Source: an uncultured Nitrosomonadales bacterium (GTDB taxonomy: Bacteria; Pseudomonadota; Gammaproteobacteria; Burkholderiales; Gallionellaceae). From it: a stretch of 5,507 bases of DNA. Both the position numbers and the translations under genes were made by a program. Location: assembly GCA_903934275.1 (NCBI GenBank), contig CAIZNF010000304.1, positions 1 to 5,507 of the forward strand, in the 5' to 3' direction. The notes below the pieces were generated by a model. The model did no database searches and was not told the DNA's origin. It worked only from the letters and a program-made list of their open reading frames with translations. Shown here piece by piece: positions 5,408 to 5,507 of this stretch. The first letter of the stretch is position 1. Every line of letters begins with the position of its first letter.

Positions 5408-5507
5408 ACACAAATTGTTGGTTGTACTTGCTATCGGCATCACCTTAAGTTTTCCCGCTACGGCAAAGATGTACAAATGGGTGGATGACAAGGGGACGAC
5501 ACACTAC
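5400..5507 (+). CDS. Secreted DUF4124-domain protein, N-terminal fragment
   Basis: Only 36 codons are in the window; the frame is open to the right edge. Residues 1-22 form a Sec signal peptide: basic MIKHK, hydrophobic [13 protein letters not shown], then PATA with a likely cleavage before KMYKW. The mature start [14 protein letters not shown] fits the DUF4124 pattern (aromatic-K-W-V-D-x-x-G-x-x-x-Y), common in short periplasmic or envelope proteins of Beta- and Gammaproteobacteria. The function of DUF4124 proteins is not known, and the rest of the protein may carry another domain. The gene begins inside pyrE (8-base overlap, different frame) with its own good ribosome site, so the two are likely co-transcribed; a functional link is not implied. 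Confidence 0.8.
   Translation, partial: MIKHKLLVVLAIGITLSFPATAKMYKWVDDKGTTHY

Noticed and set aside
4943..5491. Minus-strand open frame of 182 codons opposite pyrE
   Set aside because: It is antisense to pyrE, which has complete catalytic motifs; its product shows no domain and is His-rich, as typical for shadows.

Overview
The window looks like chromosomal DNA of a betaproteobacterium. Gallionellaceae/Nitrosomonadales is my best guess, from the gene order, the moderately GC-rich composition and the repeat types; this is inference, not a search result. It holds six complete or nearly complete genes plus the first codons of a seventh. No rRNA, tRNA, CRISPR array, transposase or phage gene is visible.

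Layout. Positions 1-688 (minus) hold most of a TauE/SafE (DsbD_2-type) membrane protein, cut off by the window edge. Positions 755-4624 (minus) hold four biotin genes in transcription order bioF, bioH, bioC, bioD. BioC methylates malonyl-ACP so that the fatty-acid machinery can build a pimeloyl chain, BioH removes the methyl ester, BioF condenses pimeloyl-ACP with alanine to KAPA, and BioD closes the ureido ring of dethiobiotin. bioA (KAPA to DAPA) and bioB (dethiobiotin to biotin) are not in the window and must lie elsewhere if the pathway is complete. A 135-base divergent intergenic region (4625-4759) separates this cluster from pyrE (4760-5407, plus). pyrE overlaps by 8 bases the start of a secreted DUF4124-type protein that runs off the right edge.

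The genes are ordinary housekeeping genes; I see no new defence or enzyme system. What stands out is the number of small palindromic repeats, some of them inside reading frames. (1) Two copies of a 35-base repeat (32/35 identical) form the last codons and the TAA stop of both bioD and bioH, giving the two unrelated enzymes nearly the same C-terminal tail (DPQIT[R/Q]IDA[G/D]). (2) A double-hairpin element lies in frame within the TauE/SafE gene, and a related element in opposite orientation fills most of the bioF-bioH gap. (3) A different G-rich/C-rich quasi-palindrome is inserted in frame in bioH, between the strand ending DLPGHG and the nucleophile elbow, with the catalytic triad left intact. 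These look like non-autonomous repeat families that have spread through the genome and been accepted as coding sequence.

Regulation: the only good promoter signal is a perfect TATAAT ahead of pyrE. It lies in an 8-base palindrome (ATTATAAT), so it also reads as a -10 box toward bioF. No convincing BirA operator was found.
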